Made by a program: the position numbers and the translations under genes
Part shown: positions 52,126 through 61,704 of the stretch, in pieces
How positions within the stretch are numbered: the stretch's first letter is position 1
How the letters are laid out: each line of letters begins with the position of its first letter
The notes under the pieces: model-generated
Seen by the model: only the letters and a program-made list of their open reading frames with translations
The model's database searches: none
What the model was told of the DNA's origin: nothing
Assembly (NCBI RefSeq): GCF_900149695.1
Contig: NZ_LT703003.1
Coordinates: 1,674,001 to 1,738,000, forward strand
Source of the DNA: Anderseniella sp. Alg231-50
GTDB lineage: Bacteria; Pseudomonadota; Alphaproteobacteria; Rhizobiales; Aestuariivirgaceae
Length of the DNA: 64,000 bases
Direction: 5' to 3'

Positions 52126-52179
52126 CTACTTGTTGTTTTCAGGTTCCGGCGAGATGTCGGGTTCAGGTGAAAAGATCAT
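52126..52179 (-). CDS. Possible 17-residue peptide gene
   Basis: The frame encodes MIFSPEPDISPEPENNK with a TAG stop. Its ATG is preceded by AAAGGAGATCC with 5 bases between, close to the full anti-Shine-Dalgarno sequence. The peptide repeats SPEP(D/E) twice and is acidic with a Lys end. It lies 150 bases after the Mur-ligase gene and before a strong terminator on the same strand. It could be a ligase substrate, a regulatory leader, or chance; I recognise no homologue. Confidence 0.45.
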   Translation of the reverse strand: MIFSPEPDISPEPENNK

Positions 52180-52328
52180 TTCGGATCTCCTTTCAGTTTT
52201 TCGTTCCGCATATTGCTCAAGGAGCGATGCGGGACAGTTGCCTCAATATATCGAAAAATACCTGTCTAAGGTTGTTGCACAGTGCATCTTCAACCTTCAC
52301 TTCGCAATCGAAACTTATCAACATTGCG

Positions 52329-53621
52329 TCACGGCAATAAAGGGGTTTCCAGTTTTGGTCCGGCAACCTGGTCAAGCTCGTCCGGTGACAACATGTTGGC
52401 GAAGACCATGTCGGAACCGGTCGCCAGGGATTTGAGGTGCTTGAGGGCGTCGCCGGGGGTTTCCACACAAATTATGTGCGCTTCATCAACGCCTCGCGCA
52501 ACCAGGCTTTGTGACAGTCGCCGGGCAATCTCACCGGATTGCCGACCACGACGAAAATAGTCTGTCTCAAAGCAGATGTAGCGCGCAAACCGGCCTGCAA
52601 TAACGCTGGCCATTTCGTCAAACGTGCTGTCCGGCCGGTTCCCGACAGAGGAGATCATGCAAAAACGCCGGCCTTCACAAGGCAGCTGCAGGAAACCCCC
52701 GATGGATATTCTCAGCGAGGGTGGGCTCAAGGCTTTGTCCAACACCATCGTGAATGGACAGTCATCAATAATGTTGAAACGCCCCGGGTTCATGTCCAAC
52801 GAGTTTTCGAATGCCATCAGTCCCTGAGCAATGGTTTCGGTTGCCACTTGCATACCATCAGCGAGGGCGGCGGCAGCCATGGCATTGAGCAGGTTGTGCT
52901 GCACTATGCCTGACATGGTTGCCGGGATGTCGTTGACGCGCGCAATTTTCTGATGCGCCTTTTCCGGCGATATCAACACAAGCCATTCACCGGTTTCGTC
53001 GAGGGTGCAGATCCTGCTCCCCAGAGTTATTCTTTCTGCAATATCGCTGCGGCTGGGATCAATGCAGAAGAAGGTGGTTTTCGATGGGATATATTGATCT
53101 GCCATGCTCCGGCACCGGTCATCATCAAGGCTGAGAATGACACGATCGGTTGCCGCATCTGTCACCTGCCGCTTGTGCGCTGCCATTGCGTCAAGTGTAT
53201 CGATGCCGTCAATCCCAACCTGGCCGGTTTGCACATTGAGCAATGCAGCGACATGGCAGCGCCGGGTATAGAGACCGCTGGAAATCAGCCCGCCTCTTGC
53301 CGTCTCGAGTACGGCGGCATCGATGGACTTGTCAGCGAATACCCGCATTGCCCCGTCATAGCCGGCACTGTCGCCATCCCGAACTTTCCGGCCTGCGATA
53401 TAGATACCATCCGTACATGCAAGTCCGGCCGTATGGCCCGCACATGCAAGTATGTGCGCCAACATTCTTGACGTTGTCGTTTTGCCACTAGACCCGGTAA
53501 TCATTGCGGTCGGGATGCGCGGCGCACGCAATCCCCGCAGCGGGCCAAGTACATTTTTCCTCATTAACCGCCGGAAGGTTATTGTCCGATGATCGTTGAG
53601 GGTTGGTCGCCTAAAGAACAT
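52329..53621 (-). CDS. Mur ligase-like protein (cyanophycin synthetase / CapB-like)
   Basis: A 430-residue protein of the Mur ligase superfamily. The P-loop is TGSSGKTTTSRML (residues 42-50 core). VLETARGGLISSGLYTR and NVQTGQVGIDGIDTLDAMA are typical of the C-terminal half of cyanophycin synthetase and of CapB/PgsB. It probably adds amino acids to a growing peptide or polyglutamate chain using ATP. The ATP-grasp half of cyanophycin synthetase is missing. It overlaps the truncated CapA gene by 11 bases. Confidence 0.82.
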   Translation of the reverse strand: MFFRRPTLNDHRTITFRRLMRKNVLGPLRGLRAPRIPTAMITGSSGKTTTSRMLAHILACAGHTAGLACTDGIYIAGRKVRDGDSAGYDGAMRVFADKSIDAAVLETARGGLISSGLYTRRCHVAALLNVQTGQVGIDGIDTLDAMAAHKRQVTDAATDRVILSLDDDRCRSMADQYIPSKTTFFCIDPSRSDIAERITLGSRICTLDETGEWLVLISPEKAHQKIARVNDIPATMSGIVQHNLLNAMAAAALADGMQVATETIAQGLMAFENSLDMNPGRFNIIDDCPFTMVLDKALSPPSLRISIGGFLQLPCEGRRFCMISSVGNRPDSTFDEMASVIAGRFARYICFETDYFRRGRQSGEIARRLSQSLVARGVDEAHIICVETPGDALKHLKSLATGSDMVFANMLSPDELDQVAGPKLETPLLP

Positions 53622-54276
53622 CTATACGCCCGGTGTTGGTGGCAGCGTCATAGCGAACCCTGGTTCCGAACCGGGCAGACTGCAAGCCGATTTCCCCGAC
53701 AATACTTCTGCCCATTTCCGGACCTGCAAGTTGCGGCCTGCCCAGATCATCCAGACCCTTGCCAAACTGCAGGTCCAGCGGGACCAGCTCGATGGTTGTC
53801 AGACGATCATCGGCATACGTCAAGCGGGCTGCGCACGCTTCAAAGATATTGCGTCTGAAAGACTGAGCCCAGGGCCTTGAGGCTTCCAGAACATCGGCAG
53901 GGCTTGCCGTGTCGTCGAGCCCCACAGCTTCGTAGGCCTCAGCGGGCAGCGGGGTGATTTGCGCTGTCTGAAACACGAAATTGCCCAGGCCGAAAAAAAC
54001 TGGACGGCCATCGCGGATCTGGATGCCGCACAATGCATGGACACCATGGACGTGTACGATGTCCGCACCGGCAGCAAGCACATCTGACACATAGCCGGAT
54101 AACCACCTCGTCTCATCGTGTGTGTGGACTGAGACGATCGTCAGGTCAGACTGCCCGGCGGCTTGCTTTACGGCCTCGATGTTTTCTCTCCGTTCATCTT
54201 CCTTATTGATCATGCAGCGGTCACAGGAAAAGCTGCAAGTGTTCATCAGGGACAGTGGTTTTGGGAGCGATGGCAA
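53611..54276 (-). pseudogene. CapA-like protein, 5'-truncated
   Basis: Resembles the C-terminal half of poly-gamma-glutamate CapA metallophosphatase-like proteins: ENIEAVKQA, TIVSVHTHDE, AGADIVHVHGVHAL and FFGLGNFVFQ. Full CapA proteins of this type have about 400 or more residues; the N-terminal half with its GDVML-type metal motif is absent. The first about 20 residues (from ATG 54276) are not CapA-like and no ribosome site precedes it; ATG 54213 is another possible start. I take it as the remnant of a capsule-type gene, though a shortened functional form cannot be ruled out. Confidence 0.65.
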
Positions 54277-54505
54277 ATTGTACGCCTGGAAAATAAAAGT
54301 AATTCGTGAATGCTAGTTACGCCGACGAATGGTGTCCACCATGTCCGTTCCCGGCCCCGGGCGGGCGGTAAACCATCAGCGTTGCAGCTTCTGTCGCCGA
54401 TCCATTGCCGACATCGCGGCTGAAGTTGTGAACAGGCTGACTTGACCCGCTTGCTGCAGTCATAACAGTCTGAACGACAGGGGACGGACAGCGGGGAGGA
54501 CGAAA

Positions 54506-55966
54506 ATGGCTGCACATTCATCGCTCGGCACGCCCGAGCAGTTACGAGACCCCAACTACACACCACCATTGGCGTCCGCAATTCCGCTGGGCATACAGCA
54601 TGTCCTGGCCATGTTCGTCTCCAATGTGACGCCGGCGATCATCATTGCAGGCGCCGCCGGTTTTGGCTTCGGGTCAAACTCGCCGGACTTCCCGCACCTG
54701 ATATACATGATCCAGATGTCGATGCTGTTTGCAGGGGTGGCAACCCTGATCCAGACCATCGGCTTCGGCCCGGTCGGGGCTCGCCTGCCCATTGTGCAGG
54801 GCACCAGCTTTGCCTTCATTCCGATCATGATCCCGCTGGTGGCCGGCAAGGGTGTCGATGCCATGGGGGCATTGATGTGCGGTGTGATCGTGGGCGGCCT
54901 GTTCCATGCCTTGCTGGGCACGGTGATCGGCAGGATCCGGTTTGCGCTGCCGCCGCTTGTCACCGGCCTGGTCGTCACCATGATCGGTCTCGCGCTGGTC
55001 AAGGTCGGCATCCAGTACGCTGCCGGCGGGGTTCCCGCCATGGCCAAGCTGACCGGCGCGCTGGCTGCTGCAAAGGCGTCCGGCACCCCGGCGGACCTCT
55101 CCGGTATCGAATACGGCTCGCTGCTCAACTGGGGCGTGGCGCTCGTGGTGATTGCGGTTACGCTCGGCGTAAAATTTTTCACCCGCGGCATTGTCTCGGT
55201 CGCGGCCGTCCTCATCGGCCTGATCGCCGGATATATCGTGGCCTATTTCCTGGGCATGGTAAGTTTTACCAATGTTGGCCGCGCAGCCGTCTTCGCTTTG
55301 CCGCAGCCGTTCCATTTCGGCTTTGACTTCTCCGTTGCCGCGATAATCGGGTTCTGCCTGATGTCGTTCATATCCGCGGTTGAAACCGTCGGTGACGTTT
55401 CGGGCATCACCAAGGGCGGGGCAGGGCGTGAAGCGACAATCGAGGAGATCCGCGGGGCGACATTTGCCGACGGCATCGGCACCTTCGTGTCCGGGCTTTT
55501 TGGTGCGCTGCCAAATACCTCGTTTTCGCAGAATGTCGGTCTTATCGCCATGACCGGTGTCATGAGCCGGACTGTCGTGACCATCGGGGCGCTGTTCCTG
55601 ATTGCCGGCGGGTTCTTCCCGAAGGTCGGCGCGGTGATCTCGACGGTGCCGATCGAAGTCCTCGGCGGCGGCGTGATCGTCATGTTCGGCATGGTGGTTG
55701 CTGCAGGCATCTCGATGCTGTCGGACGTCAACTGGAACCGTCGCAACATGGTGATTTTCGCAATATCCATCTCGGTCGGGCTCGGCCTTCAACTGGAGCC
55801 GAATGCACTGTTCCACCTGCCCGGCACGGCGAAGGTCCTGCTGACGTCAGGGCTGCTGCCGGCGGCATTCCTTGCCATCGTTCTCAACCTGGTGCTGCCC
55901 GAGGAAATCGGTCAAGATCAGACCGAAGAGGTCACTGGTGGCATGGCGGGGAACAAGGACAATTAG
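54506..55966 (+). CDS. NCS2-family nucleobase permease (uracil/xanthine type)
   Basis: A 486-residue transporter with about 14 membrane helices. NCS2 features are IPLGIQHVLAMFVSNVTPAII near the N-terminus (key Q, H), SAVETVGDVSG with the substrate Glu, and the NTSFSQNVGLIAMTGV signature. The family takes up uracil, xanthine or uric acid with protons; the exact substrate is unclear. GGGGAGGACGAAA precedes the ATG. The 229 bases upstream (54277-54505) hold no gene I can support. Confidence 0.92.
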   Translation: MAAHSSLGTPEQLRDPNYTPPLASAIPLGIQHVLAMFVSNVTPAIIIAGAAGFGFGSNSPDFPHLIYMIQMSMLFAGVATLIQTIGFGPVGARLPIVQGTSFAFIPIMIPLVAGKGVDAMGALMCGVIVGGLFHALLGTVIGRIRFALPPLVTGLVVTMIGLALVKVGIQYAAGGVPAMAKLTGALAAAKASGTPADLSGIEYGSLLNWGVALVVIAVTLGVKFFTRGIVSVAAVLIGLIAGYIVAYFLGMVSFTNVGRAAVFALPQPFHFGFDFSVAAIIGFCLMSFISAVETVGDVSGITKGGAGREATIEEIRGATFADGIGTFVSGLFGALPNTSFSQNVGLIAMTGVMSRTVVTIGALFLIAGGFFPKVGAVISTVPIEVLGGGVIVMFGMVVAAGISMLSDVNWNRRNMVIFAISISVGLGLQLEPNALFHLPGTAKVLLTSGLLPAAFLAIVLNLVLPEEIGQDQTEEVTGGMAGNKDN

Positions 55967-56010
55967 AGTCACGGCCCCGGGTGACCAGCCTGATTAGTGC
56001 TAAAATATTG

Positions 56011-56037
56011 GCGCCGGATGCGGTCAGCATCCGGCGC
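56011..56037. terminator. Hairpin between NCS2 and the large secreted protein gene
   Basis: An 11-bp perfect stem (GCGCCGGATGC and complement) with a 5-base loop. It lies 45 bases after the NCS2 stop and 27 bases after the convergent gene's stop. The minus-strand side is followed by CAATATTTT, the plus side by CGGTCTTGTT. It probably ends both transcripts. Confidence 0.75.
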
Positions 56038-56063
56038 CGGTCTTGTTCAAGTCCGCGTGGCTT

Positions 56064-59000
56064 CTAGCGGCGGTTGCGGCCAGGCCGGTTGCGGTGTCTG
56101 TTCCGCTTGGGTGCAGATATCCGGCGGCAGTTTGGCTTGCGTCCTACATAGCCTGATTTGCATTTCCTCGATGAACGGACTTTCGGGGTAATGCAACGTT
56201 TGCCGTTCCACTTCTTGTGGCCGGGGCATACGCACTTCTTCCCGTTCCAGCGCGCCGGGCGCCGGCACTTGGATACCTGCTTGCGAGCCTTCTTGGCACA
56301 CCAGATCAGGGCACTGCCGCGGCCGATGCTGTAGCTCTTCCAGCCTTTGGGAATGCGGTGCTTCGTTGCGACCTTTTTCCAGGTCTTGCGGCACTTGAGC
56401 ACTTGCTTCTTGCCCGGTTTACCGCACCACAGCGCGCGACCGGCCTGCGCAACACGGCGAACGGTCCATCCTTTGTGGCGCAGTTTGCGAACACGCGAAG
56501 CCGATACTTTCTTCAGGCCGCGCGGGCAACTGCCGACGGTCGGCAGGCACCGGCCATGCACCGGAGAAAATCCGGGGCGACACTTGTCAGATGGCGGTTT
56601 GACCGTGCCAGGACCCGGAGCCGGCGTGTGATCAAGCGGCTTCCACTTGCAGAACTCCGCCGGCAGTGACGCCGTGTCCTTTGCCCGGTCGTCGCTCTTG
56701 TCGGTGTTCTTGTTCGGAATGCCTGTCGGAGCGATCAGTTTCACCCGGTTGGTGACCTGGCATTTGAGCCGCCTGGCCAGCGCTGCCGATCCCGAAAGAC
56801 GGACATAGAACGACCTGACCGAACCCGGTGCAGTCAAGGCAACCGCGGAACTGGTCTGGCACTCGGAGCCCGTGCAGGACAGATCCGTTGACAGGGGGGT
56901 CAACGTGGCACCGGCGGGAAACTGCTCCTTGAACCGGATGACATCATTGAAGCTGGCCGGACCGGTATTGGTCACCTTGATCTGCCAGTTGACGCACCAG
57001 CGATTGCCGTCAGCGATCTGGCAGCTTTCACCAGCCTGTTTCTCGATCTTGAGATTGCTGGTAAGTGGCAGGGGATCCGGTTCGAGATCCTTGCCGCACA
57101 TTTCCTCTGGAATCTGCGCGATCGCCAGCTCGCTGTCATCCTGCGGGTTGCTGTTTTGCGGTGAACCACCCGGTGCGCGCACGATGCCGGCATAGTTTCT
57201 GACGCGGCAATTGTTATTGCGCACGACCTGTTTGGGAACACCCATCCACGTCAGCAATGTAGTTGTATTGCCGGGCGCAAGGCTTGTGCCGGTATAAGTG
57301 CACTTGTAGCCATTGCCGGTTCCGGGCACGCAATTCCAGGAAGGTGATCCAAACTGCGGCGCGATGGCGCCGGCCTGCGGCACGTCGCGGACAATCAGAG
57401 GTGAGTCGTACGTGTTCGGGCCCGTGTTCGTCACGGTGATCCGATATGAACACACGACCTTGTTCTGATCTTCGCCACACGACATTACCTTCTTTTTCAA
57501 TGAAAGATTGGTGGGCTTCGGTGGCGGGTTGCCGCAATCCTCGTTTGGAATTTTCGCGATTGCGACACCACGATCATCCAGCGGGTTGGTGTTCCACCGC
57601 GAACCGCCGGGGGCAAGGCGGATTTTCGCAATGTTCTTCAGGCGGCACCTTGCGAAACTTGCCGGCACCCTGGCGACCGCGGTCAAAGTCACGCTGGCGC
57701 CTTTTGGCAACTCGACGTTCGGCAACCTGCACTTATAGCTGGCTGTACCAACCGTCCAGCAGTTCCACGATGAACTGAAGTTGAGCGTGGCTCCGCCCGC
57801 ATTTGCCAGGCGCTCGGAAATCTGGATCGGGCCGACATAGGTGTCGGGTCCGGTGTTCCTTATGCGTATCCTGTAACGACATTTCCAGCCGCTTGCGACG
57901 GTCTTGCAAGGCTTGGACAAAACCCGCTTGGTCAGCTTCAGGTTGGTTTTGAACGAAACGTCCGGTGGCGGAAACTCCGGCGGTACGTCCGGCGGGTGCC
58001 CGTCCGTGGGAGGTTCAAAACCGGCGACATCCGGGTCCTCGAAACCGGGCTCTGCAAGCAGGTCGTTGTCCGGTTGCGGGGGTTGGCCGCCGTCCGACTG
58101 CCAGATTTCCACATCGCCCATATGGCCGGACTTGGCCGGGTCGCCGAACTTGCCGTCATAATCAACGAAGTAAGACTGTGTCGGCGGAACGTTAAGCGGG
58201 CGCATGAGCGAGACATCGTTGCCCTGCAGACCATGAACGTCCGGGCGTGGCTGTGCCGGGGCTGCATCACCTGATGGTGTTCCGGCGCGCAGCCGGTCAC
58301 CCGTGGCCCATAAGGTTGCGTCGGGCCTGCCGTGTTGCAGGCCACCGGATTGATCATGCTGATAGCCGAGTGCAATACCGCCATTGGACTGGTTATGCCC
58401 TGCAGAGGTGCCGATCGCGTAGCCGTCTGCATCTTTCGTCCAGACCGGGGCGTCACCGCTGCCGGCGCTGTCTGAGCGGCTGTATCTTACAACTGCCGAT
58501 GTATCGGGCCCGGCAAAACTCGATGGCTCATCACTGGCGCGCTGCTCGCCACGCTGGGCCAGGTAAAGCCGTCCCGACCTGTCGAACAGCATGTCGGTCA
58601 CCGGACCGGTTCCAGGCAGGTCCTCGACAACCAGTTCAAGCCGGGCATCACCGGAAAAACTGCCATCTTCAGCAATGCCAACCGACCAGATCTGCGGCCC
58701 GTCGGCAACGGCATAGTAGAGTCTGCCGTCATAATGCGTCATGCCGGCAACCCGGCGGTGCTTCTGGGTATGACCCCAGGTGGCGGGATCCGCACTATTG
58801 AACGACGAGTTGCTGATGTCTGCAATCCTGCCGTCGTCCTCGATTGCAGCAAGGCCGACAGCAGATCTTCCCGCAACACCATGGTCGAAGCTGTCGATGA
58901 CCGTGCCGTCCAGGCTGATGCGGTAGACCAGGCCTGTATCGAGATCCGATACGAAAAACTGGCGCTGCGCCTTGTCGAAGACAATGTCGCCAACACCGGC

Positions 59001-59600
59001 TCCGCTGTTGTCTGGAAGGGCGGCGAAAAGCGTGACCTCTCCGGTCTGGCCATTGACGCGCCAGATCGAGCCGGGTTTGCCGTTCGGGCCAAACTGGCCG
59101 GGCATCCAATGTGCGTCCGGGTGACCTATTTTCACCCGATCGGCCTTGCCGTCGCCATTGCGATCAGGAATGACGATCTCAAGGCCGAAATAGGATGTCG
59201 AGCCGAGATAAATGTCGGGAGCTGCTTTGTCGCGTCCGTCATCCAACGCGATTGCAAACACCTGGCCAACCTGGCCGGCGGTAATGCGATGCTTGATTGC
59301 AGCGTCTGAAAGCGCCCCTTGCGGCGCGCGTCCGAAATCGGAGAGTGAAAGGACTTGAACGGACGGTCCGTCAGGGTCGATGAAGCGGTCCTGCACCGAA
59401 CTGCTGCCCGGTAAAACGGGGTCGGCAGAGTGCATTACGCCGGAAAACCCGGTTACGACAGAGTCGCCCGGGACCAGCATGCTTTCTGTTGCCGCAGCGC
59501 TTCGCGCATCGCCGGAATTCAAGACGATGGCCGCCGTGGCAGCCAGCGCAAAAGCGCATAAGGCTTGTGTGGAACTGGTTCTGTAAAGTTTATCTAACAT
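56064..59600 (-). CDS. Large secreted protein with three DUF11-like repeats and a Cys/Arg-rich tail
   Basis: A 1178-residue secreted protein. The signal is near residues 10-37. Residues 40-500 are likely a beta-propeller, with VIPDRNGDGKADRV and repeating FxxLYxA-type strands. Residues 501-551 are a Pro-rich linker. Three repeats of about 140 residues follow (552-690, 697-836, 847-986), each with VTNTGP-type strands and paired Cys, like DUF11. The tail (1007-1178) is Lys/Arg/Cys-rich, with an internal duplication (1032-1070, 1077-1112). It probably binds the surface or cell wall. It faces the sigma/protease operon. Confidence 0.8.
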   Translation of the reverse strand: MLDKLYRTSSTQALCAFALAATAAIVLNSGDARSAAATESMLVPGDSVVTGFSGVMHSADPVLPGSSSVQDRFIDPDGPSVQVLSLSDFGRAPQGALSDAAIKHRITAGQVGQVFAIALDDGRDKAAPDIYLGSTSYFGLEIVIPDRNGDGKADRVKIGHPDAHWMPGQFGPNGKPGSIWRVNGQTGEVTLFAALPDNSGAGVGDIVFDKAQRQFFVSDLDTGLVYRISLDGTVIDSFDHGVAGRSAVGLAAIEDDGRIADISNSSFNSADPATWGHTQKHRRVAGMTHYDGRLYYAVADGPQIWSVGIAEDGSFSGDARLELVVEDLPGTGPVTDMLFDRSGRLYLAQRGEQRASDEPSSFAGPDTSAVVRYSRSDSAGSGDAPVWTKDADGYAIGTSAGHNQSNGGIALGYQHDQSGGLQHGRPDATLWATGDRLRAGTPSGDAAPAQPRPDVHGLQGNDVSLMRPLNVPPTQSYFVDYDGKFGDPAKSGHMGDVEIWQSDGGQPPQPDNDLLAEPGFEDPDVAGFEPPTDGHPPDVPPEFPPPDVSFKTNLKLTKRVLSKPCKTVASGWKCRYRIRIRNTGPDTYVGPIQISERLANAGGATLNFSSSWNCWTVGTASYKCRLPNVELPKGASVTLTAVARVPASFARCRLKNIAKIRLAPGGSRWNTNPLDDRGVAIAKIPNEDCGNPPPKPTNLSLKKKVMSCGEDQNKVVCSYRITVTNTGPNTYDSPLIVRDVPQAGAIAPQFGSPSWNCVPGTGNGYKCTYTGTSLAPGNTTTLLTWMGVPKQVVRNNNCRVRNYAGIVRAPGGSPQNSNPQDDSELAIAQIPEEMCGKDLEPDPLPLTSNLKIEKQAGESCQIADGNRWCVNWQIKVTNTGPASFNDVIRFKEQFPAGATLTPLSTDLSCTGSECQTSSAVALTAPGSVRSFYVRLSGSAALARRLKCQVTNRVKLIAPTGIPNKNTDKSDDRAKDTASLPAEFCKWKPLDHTPAPGPGTVKPPSDKCRPGFSPVHGRCLPTVGSCPRGLKKVSASRVRKLRHKGWTVRRVAQAGRALWCGKPGKKQVLKCRKTWKKVATKHRIPKGWKSYSIGRGSALIWCAKKARKQVSKCRRPARWNGKKCVCPGHKKWNGKRCITPKVRSSRKCKSGYVGRKPNCRRISAPKRNRHRNRPGRNRR

Positions 59601-60105
59601 TGGTGATCTCCTGCCGGTGTGCCGGCTGTTAAGAGTTGAATTTTCACGAAGGTCTGCTTCGCGTTCTTGTCACCTCGTTAGTCACGCCCGGGCGTCATCT
59701 GGTTGTGGCCTGAGCGGAAAATTGTTGACCTGCATCACGGTCGGCGCGTCTGTCGCCTGCAAGTTGCTGCGCCGCGGAGCGTCCTTTCGATATTGATATT
59801 TTTGGCTGAAAACTGCGCTCGCGCTGACCAATGATGGCCAGGACGGTTCTCAAATTTTTGGCTGGTTGTGCAAATCCTCACAGACCGGGTGTGGTGATGT
59901 GAGTATCAAGTGTCCAACTGGAACAGAGAGCCGGTGCCGCTCACCAGATGGCTAATCCAATGGCAGGTCCGCCTGGAAGAGAGCATCGTGCAACACAACC
60001 GAATTCGGCGTGATGTGACTAACGTTACATGGACCCGTGACCTCTGATGCAGCGACTTATCAAGACGGGAGAGAGAAAAAAGCCAGGACGTGAAGGAGTA
60101 TCATT
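59601..60105. other. Divergent promoter region of the secreted protein and sigma operon
   Basis: About 505 bases between the secreted-protein start and the first small reading frame of the sigma operon. It probably contains both promoters, including ECF-type ones, but I cannot point to a firm -35/-10 pair. No gene or clear repeat is visible. Confidence 0.5.
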
Positions 60106-60276
60106 ATGGGTATCAACAAGGCCGGATCGATCGACACAGTCGTCGTCATCACCGCTTCGTTGGTGCCTGTTCTGCCAACTCGGGGCGACGTATTGCCAAG
60201 CCGGCACCTTAGCGGGCGGGGCGTGACGACCGACACGACACAAAGGATTTCCCGGAGGCGGCATGAGCACGTTTGA
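60106..60276 (+). CDS. Possible small leader protein before the sigma factor
   Basis: A 56-residue frame with a good ribosome site (GTGAAGGAGTATCATT before ATG 60106). The first 25 residues (MGINKAGSIDTVVVITASLV) are hydrophobic enough for a signal or short membrane segment; the C-terminal third is Arg-rich. It overlaps the sigma-factor start by 14 bases in another frame, so translation may be coupled. It could be a leader that controls sigma translation or a small membrane protein. No homology is recognised. Confidence 0.4.
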   Translation: MGINKAGSIDTVVVITASLVPVLPTRGDVLPSRHLSGRGVTTDTTQRISRRRHEHV

Positions 60277-61039
60277 ACCGCCCTTCATGTTCCCGCAATT
60301 ATCTGCACGCAGGCGCCTGCGGGCCCGAGGCAACGGTGCCGCCGCAGGCGAGTTGCGTGAGCTTGCCCTGGCCCCCGGCGAACAAGCTGCGGGATGTGGG
60401 TCACATTGTACCGGTACCCGTTCGGCGGCAATCCGCGGCCAAGCGTCCCCGGCAAGTCGGCCGGTCAAGCAGGCAGAGAACCATGGTGCTGATGATCGCG
60501 ACCTGATGGCGCGTATTTCCAATGCTGATGCGGCAGCCATGAAAACCCTGTTCGCGCGCCACCAGCTGCGTGTCTTCCGGTTCATCGAGCGGATATTGCG
60601 CAATCCGGCCATCGCAGAGGAAGTGACCAACGAAGTTTTTCTGGAGGTATGGCGCGGTGCCCGTAACTTCCAGGGCCGCTCATCGGCTTCAACCTGGATT
60701 TTAGCGATTGCCCATAACCGGTCGCTCAACGTGCTCAGAAAACGGCGCGAGCTGTGCTGGAACGAGGACCATGCCGCACAAATTCCCGATTTGCAGGATG
60801 ATCCGGAGGTCGCCAGCCAGAAAGCCGGCAAAAGCGCATTGCTGCGCAAATGCGCCGACGCGCTGGCGCCACTGCACCGCGAAATTATCGACCTCGTCTA
60901 TTATCACGAGATGTCGATCAGGGAAGCAAGCAACGTTCTCAACGTTCCCGAGGGAACGGTGAAAGCCAGATTATTCAATGCCCGCAAGAAGCTTCAGGCG
61001 CTTCTGACAGCGGCAGGTGTGGATCGAGGTTGGCCATGA
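60263..61039 (+). CDS. ECF-type RNA polymerase sigma factor
   Basis: A 258-residue ECF sigma factor. Region 2 is MKTLFARHQLRVFRFIERILRN (key RHxxxVFRF) and VFLEVWRGARNFQGRSSASTWIL with the typical F.W, and region 4 is IREASNVLNVPEGTVKARLFNARKKL. The first 80 residues are an extra Pro/Arg/Ala-rich stretch; ECF proteins are usually about 180, so a later start near 60506 is possible. It is coupled to the anti-sigma gene by ATGA overlap. Confidence 0.9.
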   Translation: MSTFEPPFMFPQLSARRRLRARGNGAAAGELRELALAPGEQAAGCGSHCTGTRSAAIRGQASPASRPVKQAENHGADDRDLMARISNADAAAMKTLFARHQLRVFRFIERILRNPAIAEEVTNEVFLEVWRGARNFQGRSSASTWILAIAHNRSLNVLRKRRELCWNEDHAAQIPDLQDDPEVASQKAGKSALLRKCADALAPLHREIIDLVYYHEMSIREASNVLNVPEGTVKARLFNARKKLQALLTAAGVDRGWP

Positions 61040-61704
61040 ATTCAAGCAATAATATTATCTCCGGGCATGACGAGATCGAAATGCTGTTGCCGTGGTATCA
61101 CACCGGCAAGCTCGATCCTGAGGACACTGCCCGCGTCGAGGCCTATCTGGCGTCGCATGCGGATATGCAGGATCGCCTGGACCTGATCGCCAAGGAACGG
61201 AACGAGGCGCTGCACCTCAACGAAACCGGGTCTTCGGTGCCGATTATGACCGCCGACCGATTTGTGACGGACGTTATATCCGGTGCAGACAACGAGAGTG
61301 CCGGTCTGTGGCACCGGTTCAAGCATCTGCTGACGGCACCGGCCTCGGGCTCGGTTGGTTGGGTCGGCGCTGCCGCTGCGCTGACAATTTTCGCACAGGG
61401 TGCCGCCATTTTCCTGCTTGCGCAGCCGGAGCCCGTTCAGGGCTATCGTGAAGCGTCCGGCGAGGCGCGGACCGTGGGAGCAGGAACATTTGCGCTTGTC
61501 CGTTTCACTGATACCGCATCGGCCCCGGAAATTGCACGGCTCTTGAAAGAGCTGGATATGACAATCACCGAAGGTCCCTGGGCAGGGCGGCTGTTCAAGG
61601 TTCGCATTGGCCCGGCCAAACTCCGCAAGGGTGATCGTCAGCGATTGCTCGCGGCGCTGTCTGCGCGATCCGACCTGGTGACCCTGGTCACGGAAACCAG
61701 ATGA
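61036..61704 (+). CDS. Membrane anti-sigma factor
   Basis: A 222-residue protein. The N-terminal cytoplasmic part (HDEIEMLLPWYHTGKLDPEDTARVEAYLASH) resembles a zinc-less anti-sigma domain, with LPWYxxGxL and ExHL-like helices. One membrane helix follows (VGWVGAAAALTIFAQGAAIFLL) and then a periplasmic region of about 75 residues. It probably holds the preceding sigma inactive and senses envelope state. It is coupled to both the sigma and the protease genes by 4-base overlaps. Confidence 0.85.
   Translation: MNSSNNIISGHDEIEMLLPWYHTGKLDPEDTARVEAYLASHADMQDRLDLIAKERNEALHLNETGSSVPIMTADRFVTDVISGADNESAGLWHRFKHLLTAPASGSVGWVGAAAALTIFAQGAAIFLLAQPEPVQGYREASGEARTVGAGTFALVRFTDTASAPEIARLLKELDMTITEGPWAGRLFKVRIGPAKLRKGDRQRLLAALSARSDLVTLVTETR

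Noticed and set aside
54674-55816. 380-codon minus-strand frame opposite the NCS2 permease
   Set aside because: His/Asp-rich antisense product typical of GC-rich membrane-protein genes; the permease motifs are on the plus strand.
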